Below are positions 41,530 through 52,915 of a stretch of DNA of 64,000 bases, one piece after another. This stretch comes from Heterodera schachtii (taxonomy: Eukaryota; Nematoda; Chromadorea; Rhabditida; Heteroderidae). Below the pieces are notes generated by a model. It did not search any database. It saw only the letters and a program-made list of their open reading frames with translations, and had not been told where the DNA came from. Both the position numbers and the translations under genes were made by a program. Each line of letters begins with the position of its first letter. The first letter of the stretch is position 1. Location of the stretch: contig SIJG01000031.1 of the NCBI GenBank assembly GCA_023374025.1, forward strand, positions 1,057,035 through 1,121,034. Direction: 5' to 3'.

Positions 41530-42496
41530 AAATTTTATCGGCGCGGGGAAGGAGCCCCGTTCTTTGGCAAAGAATATTTGATCATAATGATCGAAATAAA
41601 CAAATGTAATTTTCTCAAATTTTTGTCTTCCGTTTTGTTGCGTAGTGAATTGGGCAGGGAGAATTAGGGGAGTTAAAAAGGCCTTATGATAAGAAAATCT
41701 TAAAATAAATTATTAGAAGGCCAACTGAGTACCGTCCGAAAAATGAAAAAAGGAGGTGGAAATCCGAGGTTTTTTTGCTTTTTGGACAAATTTTTATTGT
41801 ATTTTAGGCGTAATTTTTTTGGGGGGGGGGGGGAATGGTCAAATTTTGGCTTTTTGATTCTTTAAATTTATAAAATATTCATCTTCTCGACATCGATATT
41901 ATAAAGGCACAAAATTCTTCAATTTATTCTTAGAGCAATTCTCATCAATGTCAACAATCACTGGGGTTTAATTAATTAATTTGCATTTGTATAAACGATT
42001 TCTCGACAATTTTGGCACTGAATTTCCGCCCATTTTTAAATATGCTTAAAGTGCCAATCTGTCGCCATTGTTGAGTCTTTTAGGGAAATTATTTCAAATT
42101 AAATTAAAGGGCAAAATAGGTATTTTTATGGATACGGTATAAGCGGGGGGGGGGGAATATACGGTAAGTGTCTCGTAATTTTCGCAAAATTAATTTTGGT
42201 AATTAAAATGCTTCTTTAAATCGACGACTTCTGAATGACTTCAGTTAAAAACACAGAAGAGGTAGATTTAAAGCAAAGCAAAATGTTACAAAACTTTCGA
42301 GTTTTTCTCAAATTCATTCGACACTTATACTGCGACCCACAAATTATGTACAATTAGAGAGATATTTAGAACATATTACAGACAAATCGGATCAAATGGA
42401 ATGATGGGCATAATATGATACAATTAGTGATCAATTAATGTCTTCCGATTAAATCCATCCGCCGCTTTTGGCCATCGATTCGCTCTCTTTGTGCTG
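41530..42496. other. No gene recognised
   Basis: AT-rich, with G-runs at 41821-41833 and 42144-42155. It lies 3' to the ankyrin gene (minus strand). No repeats with definable ends, no convincing exon. Confidence 0.4.
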
Positions 42497-44452
42497 TCAC
42501 ATCTGTTGCTGATCATTTTGCTGTCTGAAAATGGAAAAAACATTTATTTTGATCAAAACCGCAAAATTTTCTTTACCCATCGGTGCCCTCCGCGTGACGC
42601 CCATTGTCCGTCGCCGTTGTACGAAAAATGGCCACCATTTCGGCATTTCCGATCAGTTCCGCCAAATCCTGCGCTCGTCTGCCTGAAATGGGAGAATAAA
42701 GTGAACAAAACGCTTCAATTTGGCCACTTCCGCTGCTGCTCACCGTCCATGTCCCGTTGGTCAATGTCCGCGCCGATGGCCATCAAATGCCGTGCCATTT
42801 CAGTCTTCCCATTGACCACTGCCCACATCAAAGCGTTGTATCCAACCAAGTCAACTTGTTGAAGGTCGGCGCCATGTTCGATGAGGAAATTCACTGAAAA
42901 TTAGGGGGAGGGGGGTTAGATCCTTTGGCATTTTGCCAATTTTCTTCCCACCGATGGCCAAATGTCCTCGGCTGGCAGCGAACATCAGTGAAGTGGCTCG
43001 CTCTTGGATGGTTTGTTGGTTGACATCTGCGGCCCACTCCTCCACCAGCAGACGGCACACCTCCAAATGGCCCTCATTGACAGCGTTCTTAAGTGCGAAA
43101 CGGAATCCTGAAATTCAGAGACAAAATCCGTGGCATGGCATTTTTGAGTACTGTAACCCCACCGTGGTAATCCGTTTGCTCCACATTTGCACCATGTGAC
43201 AGCAACATGCGCACAATGTCCACCTGCATTCAAATGGAAATGTGCAAAAACATTTCGCCAATGAAAAATGCCCCTACATTTCCTCTGTAACAGGCGGTCA
43301 TCAATGCCGTTTCTCCGTCACCATTCTGCAGATTAGTGTCGGCACCATTCTCGATGAGGAATGAGACTGTTGTGAAAAAAAATGACGGGAAATATTTACA
43401 TATTTTTCAAATTTTTGGTCTACCAATTTCCATTTGCGATCTTTTGCAAGCGATCATCAGCGGCGTTGTGGCAAAGTCCGATCCCAAGTCCACGTTGGCA
43501 CCACGGTCGACCAGCACACGGCACAGCGGCAAATTTGCATGGCGGACAGCAAGGAAAAGAGGCGTTATATCTGCACAAATGGGGAAACACCATTATGTCC
43601 AAGGCAGGCAAACACATAATTAATCTCCGGCATCCGTTTAGACCAATTCCGACCCAAATTCTAACAAAAAGCCGAAAGTTCAAATTTTTGAAAAGGGTTA
43701 AATACACGGTAACAAACTGCTGAAAGCCATCAATCCAGCAATAAAAGATCATTTAAACTTTTTTAGACGAAACATGTGAGATTCGAAAATGTGAACTTTT
43801 GACTTTTTGTTCGAGTTCGGATACGGGGTTTGGAATTGGGATCAGCGGTTCTGAAATATTACTCTCCAGCACCCGTTTCGGCAAATTCTGAACCATGGCC
43901 TCGAATTCGAAGAAAAAATCCAATTTTTTATTGTCCGATAACGAAGTTTTGAACTGGCTGAAATGGTGCCCCGGATTCGTAATCAATGAATGATCAGTGA
44001 ATGACCCAGAAAACTGCATGGTAAAAAAGATTTCATCAACAACACCACCCACTCGTGTTTATGTTGTTCTCTTGGCCAACCATCGGCTCATTCGGATCGG
44101 CGCCCTTCTCCAACTGAAAATGCCATACAAAATTAGTGCCGCCGACGGATAACATTGTTCATTTCACTACCAAGAGATCAACAATTTCGATGTGTTGTCG
44201 AAAAAAGGCACTCCAAAGAGCTGATCGTGATCGAGTGTTGTCGCGCTCCACCGGATCAACCGTCCACCGCAGCAAAATGTTCAGCTCGTCGGCGTCCAGC
44301 GCATCGATCAGCACACGAAGTTGTTGGATGTTGCCATCGTTGATCAGGTCGAAGAAGCGGCGAATGCGCGTCGCAAAGTTGTCCACAACAGCAGCATCAG
44401 CAGCAGCGGGATGTTCAGTATCTGCCTTAATTGTGGGGGAAAAATCAGTCAT
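42497..44452 (-). CDS. Ankyrin-repeat protein, 359 aa, nine exons
   Basis: Exons: 44452-44171, 44113-44053, 43570-43424, 43366-43278, 43223-43163, 43107-42952, 42893-42744, 42682-42577, 42524-42497. Together 1080 nt, closing exactly in frame at TGA, with every junction GT-AG and phase-consistent. Roughly seven ankyrin repeats follow an N-terminal helical region: I-V-D-L-L-L-E-K-G-A-D-P-N, C-R-V-L-V-D-R-G-A-N-V-D, F-L-I-E-N-G-A-D-T-N, M-L-L-S-H-G-A-N-V-E, L-V-E-E-W-A-A-D-V-N, F-L-I-E-H-G-A-D-L-Q, H-L-M-A-I-G-A-D-I-D. The tail is short and Gln-rich. No membrane segment or catalytic domain, so a cytoplasmic scaffold is likely (inference). Intron 2 contains a member of the GATCACGAATCC palindrome family. 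The exact orthologue is not identified. Confidence 0.9.
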
Positions 44453-44999
44453 TGAAAAAGCATTCAGAGTTGAAACAAAATCACTTTCAGTTTTTGAAAA
44501 ACGGATTTTCAGTTAGAAATCGTGCAAAACATTTTCTAGAATGGGAGGGGGTTCGTGATCATACTGATTAATGACCCTGAAAATCCAGTGGAAAAATGAT
44601 TTTTAAAAAACCTAAATTCGAAAATGGGAGGGAAGATTGAAATTTTTGTTCGATGTTGCAATAACAACCCAAAAAATCACTGATAAAAAGGTTTCATGAA
44701 AAAAACTTTACCATGCGAATCAGCGCAGTTGAACAATGACGACGAATATGCAATTGTAAATAATAGTGAAATGGAAGACAAATACGGAATGAAATGGCGG
44801 AAAATGAAAGTGCGCAACGCTTTTATATGCCCAGCATTATGGCCACGATGGGTCAAGCCCAGTTTTAGACAAAATTGTTCATAACGCCAAATAGCATATT
44901 GGCGTATTTTTTGCGCGCTAATTCAAAATTTACACTGATAATTGCCTTTTTTGCACAATTTATTTTTATCCGCCATAACTTTCTCCATTCCCAACCAAA

Positions 45000-45540
45000 C
45001 AGAACAAATTTAGTATCTAAAAAAAGTTTTTAAAAGGAGAATCTTTGGAACTAGTGAAAAAGTGACAGTTTTTAAAAATTTTTCACTTTTTTTTTGGTAA
45101 ATTTTTTGTTGTTGTTTATTTACACATAATGATGTATATTAAGCATTACCATCACAATTATGGTGAATAAAAAGTATATTCAAGATTTTTTATCTCAAAA
45201 AATTTGCAAGACAAAAGAGTCCCTCCCCCTTTTGTTTTTGATAAAATTAAAAATCTGTCACTTTATAACTATCGCCAAATTTCTTAATAGGCCCAAATAA
45301 TTGTCATATTCGTGATCAGCGACCTCTAAAACCCCCGGGTACTTGGTTTGACTTTTTAGACAAAAAAAAATTACCAAAAAAAAAGTGAAAAATTTTTCAA
45401 AAACGGTAACTTTTTCACTAGCGCCGAATCTTTTTCTAAGCGAATGCTAAGCAATTTGATACCTTAGAAAAAAGTGTGTTAGTTTCAAAAAATTTCAAAA
45501 TTTAGTAACTATAATTAGACCAACAAAAAATTTTCAGACC
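45000..45540. mobile_element. Foldback/inverted-repeat element
   Basis: The left arm (TAGTATCTAAAAAAAG, then GTGAAAAAGTGACAG and TTTTTCACTTTTTTTTTGG) is mirrored on the right (CCAAAAAAAAAGTGAAAAA, TAACTTTTTCACTAGC, then TTGATACCTTAGAAAAAAG). It surrounds a centre with TTTTGATAAAATTAAAAATC. No ORF and no clear target duplication. Confidence 0.55.
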
Positions 45541-45864
45541 CCTCACCCGAATTTTTAACGAATAAATTGGCAAAAAGTCAAAAACTTAATTTTTGATCTT
45601 TATTCTTGAATATTGCATTAAGTCAAATAGCTTTTTTTCACTATAAATTTTTTGCCATTGGGCTATTATTAAAAAACGCAGAAATTTAACACACATAAAA
45701 CCCAAAATCAAATATACCAAAGAAAAAATTTCGCTTTTTTTTACACTTTTCTGGTAAAAATTTCCAAAAAGTGCCAAAATTGGTTCTAAAAATGCAAAAT
45801 TTTAGGTGGATAAAGCACCCCATGGGTTCTTAAGAAAAATGCTTTTAATTTTTGTGGATTGAGC

Positions 45865-46247
45865 CGGACCGGCTCAGTTCGGCCCCGGCACGGTTCGGCC
45901 CCAGCATGTTTTTGCAATATAACTTTTTTCTTTCTCAACCAAATCCAACACTGTTGGTATCATTCAAGAGCTCTTCAGATGATCTATTAGTCTGCAAAAT
46001 TCCAAAAAAATTTGTTCAGTTTAAAAAATGTTCGAGCCAAAAAAGTTGGAAAATTTAGTTTTTTGAACTCTTCTGACCATAACTTTTTTTAAACCTTAAC
46101 GAAATTTTTTCAAATTTTGCATGCTAATAGAGAACACTTAGGGCTACCGAATGATACCAACAATATTGGATTTGGTTGGCAAAGAAAAAAGTTATAGTCA
46201 AAAACATGCTGGGGCCGAACCGTGCCGGGGCCGAACTGAGGTAGACC
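45865..46247. mobile_element. Foldback element with GGTTCGGCCCC tips, 9-bp target duplication
   Basis: Perfect 9-bp repeat GGATTGAGC at 45856-45864 and 46248-46256. The tips, CTCAGTTCGGCCCCGGCACG then GTTCGGCCCCAGCATG, and their inverse match over about 35 bp. The arms continue into the shared interior (TTGGTATCATTCAAGAGC). A 9-bp duplication is the MULE hallmark. Confidence 0.92.
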
Positions 46248-46331
46248 GGATTGAGCACGAGTGCCGAGTTATGACGTGCCAAAGTTTTAAGTTTTTTATA
46301 ATTAAATAAAAGAAACAATTGTTTCAGCACT

Positions 46332-46402
46332 TTGCCAGTATCAATTTGTGTAGAGGTAGTGCTTTAGTCAAATGTTTTTTGGGTCCCATGTTCGAATCCC
46401 CT
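46332..46402 (+). repeat. tRNA-like sequence, non-functional
   Basis: TGTAGAGGTAGTGCTTTAGT resembles a D-arm/A-box. After about 25 nt, CATGTTCGAATCCCC gives a B-box, and GTAG/CTAC could close a short stem. The acceptor stem is too short and the anticodon arm does not fold well. A tRNA-derived SINE remnant is more likely than a gene. Confidence 0.35.
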
Positions 46403-46617
46403 ACAAGCTAATACATTTTACAATTTTTGTTTTTGCTTTTTATGCAAAATCAATTATAGAAAATATTTTTTTTATTGAATAAAATTTTTTATTACAATTT
46501 TGACACACTTAAAATACTCGATAAAAAATATTCTACTAAAATTATTATTTTTTAACTGAAAGAATGTTCTTTCAATTAATTCTAGGATAAAAAACAAATT
46601 TTTAAATTCATTTAACC

Positions 46618-47452
46618 CAGGGTTACCCTTTGTCCTTATTTGTAAGCTTTGTCCTTATTTTGAGGGTCCAAATCTTACAAATTTTAAATGTTCTTATTTG
46701 TAAGATTTGTCCTTATTTAAGCTCTTTGTCCTTATTTTAGTCTTATTTATTTGGATTCAGAGAGAAATTACGATTTTAAATGACCATTTTTGAAAGAAAT
46801 GTTTTTTAAAGCGAATTAATATCCAAAATCTTACTTTTTGCTTCATTTACTTACTAATATGCGTGGTCCAGTGGGTTGTGTGATCTTAGTTATGTTCTTC
46901 ATTTATCGTTGGAACAGTTCCCCTCCAAAATTTTATTTCTTCTAATTTTTCAAAATTATTCCTTTATCGATGGGAATTCAATCATAATTCAAACATTTAA
47001 AATCAAAAATATTGTCATTTTTGGACTAAATCTATTAACAAAGTGCACTAAAATTTCAAAATTTTCCCCGGCGGCGCCTATCGGCACCGCCTCGACCCCA
47101 TCCCCTCGCCCATTCCTCAAAATTTTTTGAAAAAAGCACGCCACAAAAAAATTGCTAAAAATCCGATTTGTTGATCCTGAATGAAATGAAAATAATTTAC
47201 AAATTGCTTATGTTTTCCACAAAATTGTTAAAATTGATTTTCAGAAATGTATAAATTACTCATTTCTAAGCCGGAATTGCTCAGAAAATAGTTGGCGGCT
47301 AGAAAGATGTTGTTAATGCTTGATTTTGTTGAATAAAAATGCGATTTAAAGTTTTGGAAGCTTGTTTTAAAAAATGTCCTTATTTTTGACCCTAAAATCT
47401 TATTTTTGACCAGCGATGTCCTTATTTCGGGAAATTTTCAAGGGTAACCCTG
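46618..47452. mobile_element. hAT-like non-autonomous element with GTCCTTATTT motifs
   Basis: Perfect 8-bp duplication ATTTAACC (46610-46617 and 47453-47460). Ends inverted over 13 bp: CAGGGTTACCCTT and AAGGGTAACCCTG. TTGTCCTTATTT motifs repeat near the left end (five or more) and, in the same orientation, near the right end. A GGCGGCGCCTA hairpin repeat (47069) lies inside. No transposase. Confidence 0.9.
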
Positions 47453-47479
47453 ATTTAACCATCGGACGGGCTGCGCCAA

Positions 47480-48620
47480 CAATTCTGTGCAATTTGACAT
47501 TCAATTAATGACATTTCAGACACATGTTCGCTTTTTAAGCGTAACCATTTTTCATCTGGAATAGATCGGCTTGTCATGCCGTCAACATTTCTTGGCACAT
47601 TATTTGTACATTTTATCTGTCGGCATTTATTTTCTTTATGTGGTTTTTAATTGCAAAAACTCAGGCCTCGAAAAAATAGGTTGCAAAAAAGTAGCCTGAC
47701 CTGCGATCTACGTCAGTTCGACCCCAGCCGATTTTTTGACTATAACTCTTTTGCCAACAAAATCCAACATAGTTGGTATCATTCGAAAGCTTAATGTGTT
47801 TAGAAGCTTTTTCTAAGCTATTGCTTGGCAATTAGACAAATATCAAAAAAAGTTATAAAGTAAAAAAAAATCAATTTTTTAAAGTTTTTCTTCATAAATT
47901 TTTTCCAGGCTTGAAAATCTTTCGCTTTTGCTAAGGCTTAATAGAGCATGTTAAGAGCTTTCGAATTATACCAAGATTATTGGATTCTGTTGGCAGAGAA
48001 AAAAGTTATTGTCCAAAAAATGGCTGGGGCCGAACTGACGGGTTCCGCTGACCTGGATGTTTTAAAAACAAATCATTTTTGATAATTGAAATAAATATTG
48101 GTCACTTGGAATAACAAATTCTAAAATATATCCAGGACATCCAGGTTTTTCGTGCCTAATCTGGCCCTGGGATTCCATGTTGGACTCATTTTCTAAATAA
48201 AAATCCAGGTCCATGAAAAATGGCCTGGACCTGGACTAGGGTCCAAGCCATGACCCAGGTCCAGGCCGAGCTCTCAATAATTATGTATTTAAACCCGACT
48301 CTTGGACGGGGGTCGTCGGGTCGTCTATATTAAAAAAATTCGGAAAATGGAAATGCCTCAACTTTTTAGACATCCATCACAAATTGTAAAGCAAAAAATG
48401 TCAATCAATTTTGGGGGATTTGTGTCAAAAAAAGCGACAAAATTAATACATTTTTTTCACGGTTTTGTTTTGCATTTGCACACGCGGAGCCGACGGAGGG
48501 ATTTCTCAGTGGACAAATACAAGAAAAAGGTAAATGAAAAGGCAAAAAGTGCTAGCGGAAAATTGGTCACCAACGGAAAATTGGGCTAAATTGGTCGTGG
48601 CAAATAATACAATTACCAAA
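47480..48620. repeat. Segmental duplication partner of 57.12-58.05 kb
   Basis: Starting TGACATTCAATTAATGACAT, this block shares with 57120-58050 a non-coding stretch, a foldback element's right end (GGGGCCGAACTGACGGGTTC), CCTGGACC arrays and a B4GALT7 exon 7 fragment. The 57-kb copy lacks most of the left arm of the foldback element. Confidence 0.75.
47704..48047. mobile_element. Foldback element with GGGGCCGAACTG tip, 8-bp target duplication
   Basis: CTGACCTG flanks at 47696-47703 and 48048-48055. Left tip CGTCAGTTCGACCCCAGCCG; right tip CGGGGCC-type GGCTGGGGCCGAACTGACGG. The interior includes TTGGTATCATTCGAAAGC and the complementary AGAGCTTTCGAATTATACCAA. Confidence 0.88.
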
Positions 48621-48725
48621 TATAAAAACTGCGCTTTTTTTGGCAATTTTAAACCAAAAAAAATACATTTTTGAGCTGATGGAAGACATTCAAATTTGGG
48701 TGTTGGATGTGCGTTTGTATTGCAG
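48471..48725 (+). pseudogene. B4GALT7 fragments of exons 7 and 8, copy E
   Basis: 48471-48529 encodes L-H-T-R-S-R-R-R-D-F-S-V-D-K-Y-K-K-K with donor gtaaat. 48673-48725 encodes E-L-M-E-D-I-Q-I-W-V-L-D-V-R-L-Y-C, lacking the first part of exon 8 and the C-terminus. Both lie in a block duplicated at 57-58 kb. Confidence 0.8.
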
Positions 48726-49040
48726 ACCAACTACGAACTGCTATTGACCCTTTTATACGTCCGATTTATTTACCGAAATTGCGAGGTTTTTCATCATAAA
48801 ATGCATTTGATCACTGAATTATGATCGTCGGTCATTTCTTAATTAATTAATTCATTTCTTCTTCTGCGGCTGTTCACTGTTTTTGTTCGTTTGTCCATCA
48901 CTCATTTGTCAGCAAAAGACGGCCCTTTTTCGCTGCTTTGTCCCGCTTCTTCTTCAACTTCTTCCGGTGGCGGAGACAATGGCCTTAATTAAGCGCAATT
49001 TGAATTATTTAAATAAAATTAAATGCCTTTTTTTAATTGC

Positions 49041-50250
49041 TCACCCAATGAAATTAGTGCAACTAGAAAACGAAATGGACACATTGTTACAATTGTTCTC
49101 CCAATTTCCGTCTTCCCAATTAACCGCCGCGGTCTCCCCAATAATTTTGCATCGTTTCATTATCCAATAGCCCAATTCATTTTTAATTCCCTTGGCCAAT
49201 GTCAGCTTTTCCTTTGTCCATTCGTTCACCAATTCAAATGGCACAATTTGAATTGACGGCACTCGAACATTAAAATGGATTTGGTAACTGACGGAAGAAA
49301 TGGTGGCACGAAGAAATTGCTAAACAAATTGGAAAGCAAAAATAAAGACAATCAAAATTAATTGTCGCCAAAAAGTGGCCACACCTCCTTGAAATTGTTG
49401 ACCCAGTCGGAGTACGCTTGTTGGTTCATAAGTGCGCAACGCAATCGCTTCGGTTGGCCATCGTTTCTCGGAGAGTTCAACCATTTGGACAATGCTTGGC
49501 CAGCAGAAATTATTGCATTTGGCCCATCAAAATCATCAATCGCCTCGGGCAACCAACCAAAGATATCGATTGAAGTCAATTGGTTAAGATCGATGAGAAT
49601 TGTCGGCGAAATGAGACGACGCAAATTGTCCAAATGATTACCACCGACAAAACCCAAGTGGCGAATGTTTGACGCAAAAATGGGCCAAATTTCACGAACA
49701 AAAACGTCCCAAATGCGTTGGCCATCCGTGGTGTGTAATGATGAAATCAACAAATGTAAATTGGTGCCTCTTTTGTCAAAAATTTGATGATTTGAACGAA
49801 GAAAAGCGATGACGGAATGATCAATGTACCTTAAAATTGAATGAATGCTTTTTATTGTCATAAAGCTCTGATTTTGACTTATGTACCTAATCTGAAGGTC
49901 GCTAAAGCGAATTTTGCTGGGCAATTGACAGTCGGGCAATGGAAATGGCACAGAATTGTTAAAGTCGATAATCACAGATGATTCTGGCACCGCTGTAACA
50001 CTGTTGTTGCGCCGAATTGCGATATGTCTCCAAATTGTCAATTCTCTTTTGCCATCAAAATGTTTGTCCACCAAAGCATTGAAACGTGGCGAAAGAAATG
50101 CCAATTTGAGTCCGAGTTGGGGACGGTCAAAACATGGTAAAATGTCCATCCAAACATCGTTGCAAATCCAACTGGAAAATGTGGACATAAATTAGGGCAA
50201 ATAAATGACGAATTTGTTTGGCTTTCAAAAATTCATTACCGTCGGTTCAT
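49041..50250 (-). CDS. F-box-like family protein, copy 1 of the intact trio, 339 aa
   Basis: Exons 50250-50240 (ATGAACCGACG), 50171-49887, 49829-49385 and 49319-49041; 1020 nt, in frame. The N-terminus M-N-R-R-W-I-C-N-D-V-W-M-D-I-L-P-C-F-D-R-P-Q-L-G-L-K fits an F-box-like helix set (inference). The middle has I-D-H-S-V-I-A-F-L-R, V-R-E-I-W-P-I-F-A, N-L-R-R-L-I-S-P-T-I-L and G-Q-A-L-S-K-W-L. The end has Q-I-V-P-F-E-L-V-N-E-W-T and W-E-D-G-N-W-E-N, finishing N-F-I-G. The family is, as I remember it, expanded in cyst nematodes; substrate-recruiting E3 ligase adaptors are one possible role. The 57-nt intron 49886-49830 is a multiple of three without stops, so its retention would also give protein. 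A TATATA lies about 47 nt upstream of the ATG. Confidence 0.86.
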
Positions 50251-50296
50251 TTTTTGGCAATTAGCACAATTTGGCAGAATTCCGAATGAACACAAA

Positions 50297-50302
50297 TATA
50301 TA
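50297..50302 (-). promoter_or_regulatory. TATA-like element upstream of F-box-like gene (49.0-50.3 kb)
   Basis: TATATA in the context ATTCTGCTATATATTTGTG (minus strand), 47 nt before the ATG. The same context and spacing occur at 52787-52792 and 62992-62997 for the two paralogues. Confidence 0.5.
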
Positions 50303-50464
50303 GCAGAATAATTTATTGTTTTGAAAACTTTTTTTTTTTTAAATAATGAAAGTCAAAGCGGAAAACAAACATTTTTATAGTCATGAAAAGTAGAGATCAA
50401 AAAACGAGATGTGTACCAATAAATAGGGGAATTTGCGGATCTTTTTGCAGGATTAGAATTCAAA

Positions 50465-50735
50465 ATTTCACGCATTTGGGCGGTAGCATGTTTTTCCATT
50501 ATAGCTTTCTATAACTTTTCTCAATGTCATCCAAATCCAACATTTCGGATATCATCCGAAAGCCTAATATATTTAGAAGCTTATTCTAAGCTATTGCTTT
50601 GCGATTAGACAATTACCAAAAAAGTTATGCATGAAAATTGCGAAAAGTCGAAATTTTGGAAGTTTTTTTAATAAAAATTTTTCCAGGCTTGAAAATCCTT
50701 TCGCTTTTGGTAAGGCTAATAGAGCAGCCAAGACT
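50465..50735. mobile_element. Truncated foldback element upstream of an F-box-like gene
   Basis: Begins GGCGGTAGCATGTTTTTCCA. It holds the interior (ATATCATCCGAAAGCC, GCGATTAGACAATTACC, CGCTTTTGGTAAGGCTAATA) but stops where the closing arm should begin. It occupies the same upstream position as the full element at 52916-53307. Confidence 0.7.
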
Positions 50736-50884
50736 AACGCTTGTACACAATTCGTACAAAAACGGACCCCCCCCCCCCCACAGACCAAACTGATTTGGCC
50801 TAATTTTTTTACTTTTTTGAATAAATTTTTGTTATTTTACATGTCTGAATTTGAAAGTTTTTAGCAACTATTTACCCATTTTTA

Positions 50885-50970
50885 GCGGCTCCCTGAAAAT
50901 GCGACACCGAGAGAAAGTTTTTCTTTTGAAGAAAATGCGACACTAAGAAAATACGACATCAAACTTAGAT
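50885..50970. repeat. GAAAATGCGACAC motif array
   Basis: GAAAATGCGACAC occurs three times with variation (50895, 50931, 50947), and a similar trio GAAAATCCGACAC, GAAAATGTGACAC, GAAAATCCGTAAC is at 59406-59450. Looks like another tip array of the foldback type; a partner arm was not identified. Confidence 0.5.
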
Positions 50971-51526
50971 TTTTAAAAATATAAATTTTTTAAAATTCAA
51001 AGTGTGGAAAATGAGCATCAGCACCAAAAAAGATTTGTCATGTGTGGGTAAATGTCTCTTGTAAGAGATTAAAGGGAATTGGGCGCAGGTTCGAGTTAGA
51101 AAAATATTTTTTTCGTAAACATTTATTAAAAATTAGGGATTTTTAACCAGCATAGTGATTAGCGATCTCGAACATTCCTGCCTGAAAAATCAATTTGAAT
51201 TAATTATTTTGCATTGTGTTTTCGTACATTTTTTGCCATTTTTATGCATCTGATTTATTTACCGAAATTGCGAGGTTTTTCTTCATAAAATGCATTTGAT
51301 CACTGGTGATTATGATCGGTCGATCATTTCTTAATTAACTCATTTCTTTCTTCTGCGGTTGATCACTGTTTTTGTTCTTTTGTCCGTCACTAATTGTCAG
51401 AAGAAGACGACGACCCATTTGTGATGCTTTGTCCCGCTTCGTCTTCTTCTTCCAGTGGCGGAGACAATGGCCTAAATTAAGCGCAATTTTATTATTTAAA
51501 CAAAACAAATGCCTTTTTTTAATTGC

Positions 51527-52740
51527 TCACCCAATGAAATTAGTGCCACCAAAAAGCTGCCAAATGAACACATAGTTACAATTGTCCCAATTTCCGTCTT
51601 CCCAATTAACCGCCGCTGTCTCCCCAATAATTTTGCATCGTTTCATTATCCATCGGTTGTTCAATTCATTTTCCTCTGATTTGGCCAATGTCAGCTTTTC
51701 TTGCGTTCGTTCGTTCACCAATTCAAATGGCACCATTGGCATTGACGGACGAACAGAAAAATGAATTTTGTAACTGACGGAAGAAATGGCATTGGCACGA
51801 AGAAAATGCTAAACAATTTGCAATTTGGAAAACTTCAATTGTCGCCAAAACGTGGCACACCTCCTTCAAATTCTTGAGCCAATTGAAGTTCGCTTGTTCG
51901 TTCATAAGTGCGCAACGCAATCGCTTTGGTTGGCCATCTTTTCTCGGAGAGTGCAACCATTTGGACAATGCTTGGCCAGCAGAAATTATTGCATTTGGCC
52001 CATCAAAATCATCACCAAACGCAACGGGCAACAGACCAAATAAATCGATTGAATTCAATTGGTTGAGATAGATGAGAATTGTTGGCGAAATGAGACGACG
52101 CAAATTGTCCAAATGATCAGCACCGACAAAACCCAAGTGGCGAATGTTTGGCGCAAAAACTGGCCAAATTTCACGAACAAAAACGTCCCAAATCCGTTGA
52201 CCATCCGTGGTGTTTGATGATGGAATCGAAAATTGTAAATTGGTGCCTCTTTTGTCGAAAATTTGATGATTTGAACGAAGAAAAGCGATGATGAAGTGAT
52301 CGATGTACCTTAAAAAAGGGAAAGAATGCCTTCATTGCGTTTGCCATAGCTCTGATTTTGAATGACCTAATATGAAGGCGCTTAAAACGGATTTTGCTCG
52401 GCAACGGACGGTCGGGCAATGGGAATGGCACAGAATTGTCAAAGTCGATAATCACAGATGATTCTGGCACCGCCGTCGTTGTTGTGACACTGTTGTTGCG
52501 ACGTATTTTGATCGTTCTCCAAATTGTCAATTCGCTTTTGCCATTGAAATGTTTGTCCACCAACGCATTGAAACGTGGCGAAAGAAGTGCCAATTTGAGG
52601 CCAAGTTGAGGACGGTCAAAACATGGGAAAATGTCCATCCAAACGTCATTACAAATCCAACTGAAATTGTTGGAAAACAGTTTAGTTAAACAAATGACGA
52701 ATTTGTTTGGCTTTTCAAAAATTCATTACCGTCGGTTCAT
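51527..52740 (-). CDS. F-box-like family protein, copy 2 of the intact trio, 344 aa
   Basis: Exons 52740-52730 (ATGAACCGACG), 52660-52367, 52308-51861 and 51808-51527; 1035 nt closing in frame. Same order of motifs as its neighbour: W-I-C-N-D-V-W-M-D-I-F-P, P-L-P-D-R-P-L-P-S-K-I-R-F, I-D-H-F-I-I-A-F-L-R-S-N, V-R-E-I-W-P-V-F-A-P, H-L-D-N-L-R-R-L-I-S-P-T-I-L, Q-A-L-S-K-W-L-H-S-P-R-K-D-G-Q, M-V-P-F-E-L-V-N-E-R-T and the ending G-T-N-F-I-G. It has a T-T-T-A-V-P-E-S-S insertion relative to the 62-kb copy. Tandem with the 49-kb gene in the same orientation. The intron at 52366-52309 is 58 nt and shifts the frame if retained, unlike its neighbour's 57-nt intron. Confidence 0.86.
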
Positions 52741-52786
52741 TTTTTGGCAATTAGCACAATTTGGCCGAGTTCCGAATGAACACAAA

Positions 52787-52792
52787 TATATA
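52787..52792 (-). promoter_or_regulatory. TATA-like element upstream of F-box-like gene (51.5-52.7 kb)
   Basis: TATATA 47 nt before the ATG, in a flank conserved with the other two intact paralogues from the first exon to beyond this site. Confidence 0.5.
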
Positions 52793-52915
52793 GCAGAATA
52801 ATTTATTGTTTTGAAAACTTTTTTTTTTAAATAATGAGAGTCAAAGCGGAAAACAAACATTTTTATAGTCATGAAAAGTAGAGATCAAAAAACGAGATGT
52901 GTACCAATAAATAGG

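Noticed and set aside
46332..46402. Functional tRNA gene
   Set aside because: Box-like segments are present but the acceptor stem is about 4 bp and the anticodon arm is poor.
52171..52638. 155-codon ORF continuing through an intron of the F-box-like gene
   Set aside because: After the donor at 52366 the frame is intronic and then shifted. The spliced model matches the paralogues and closes exactly.
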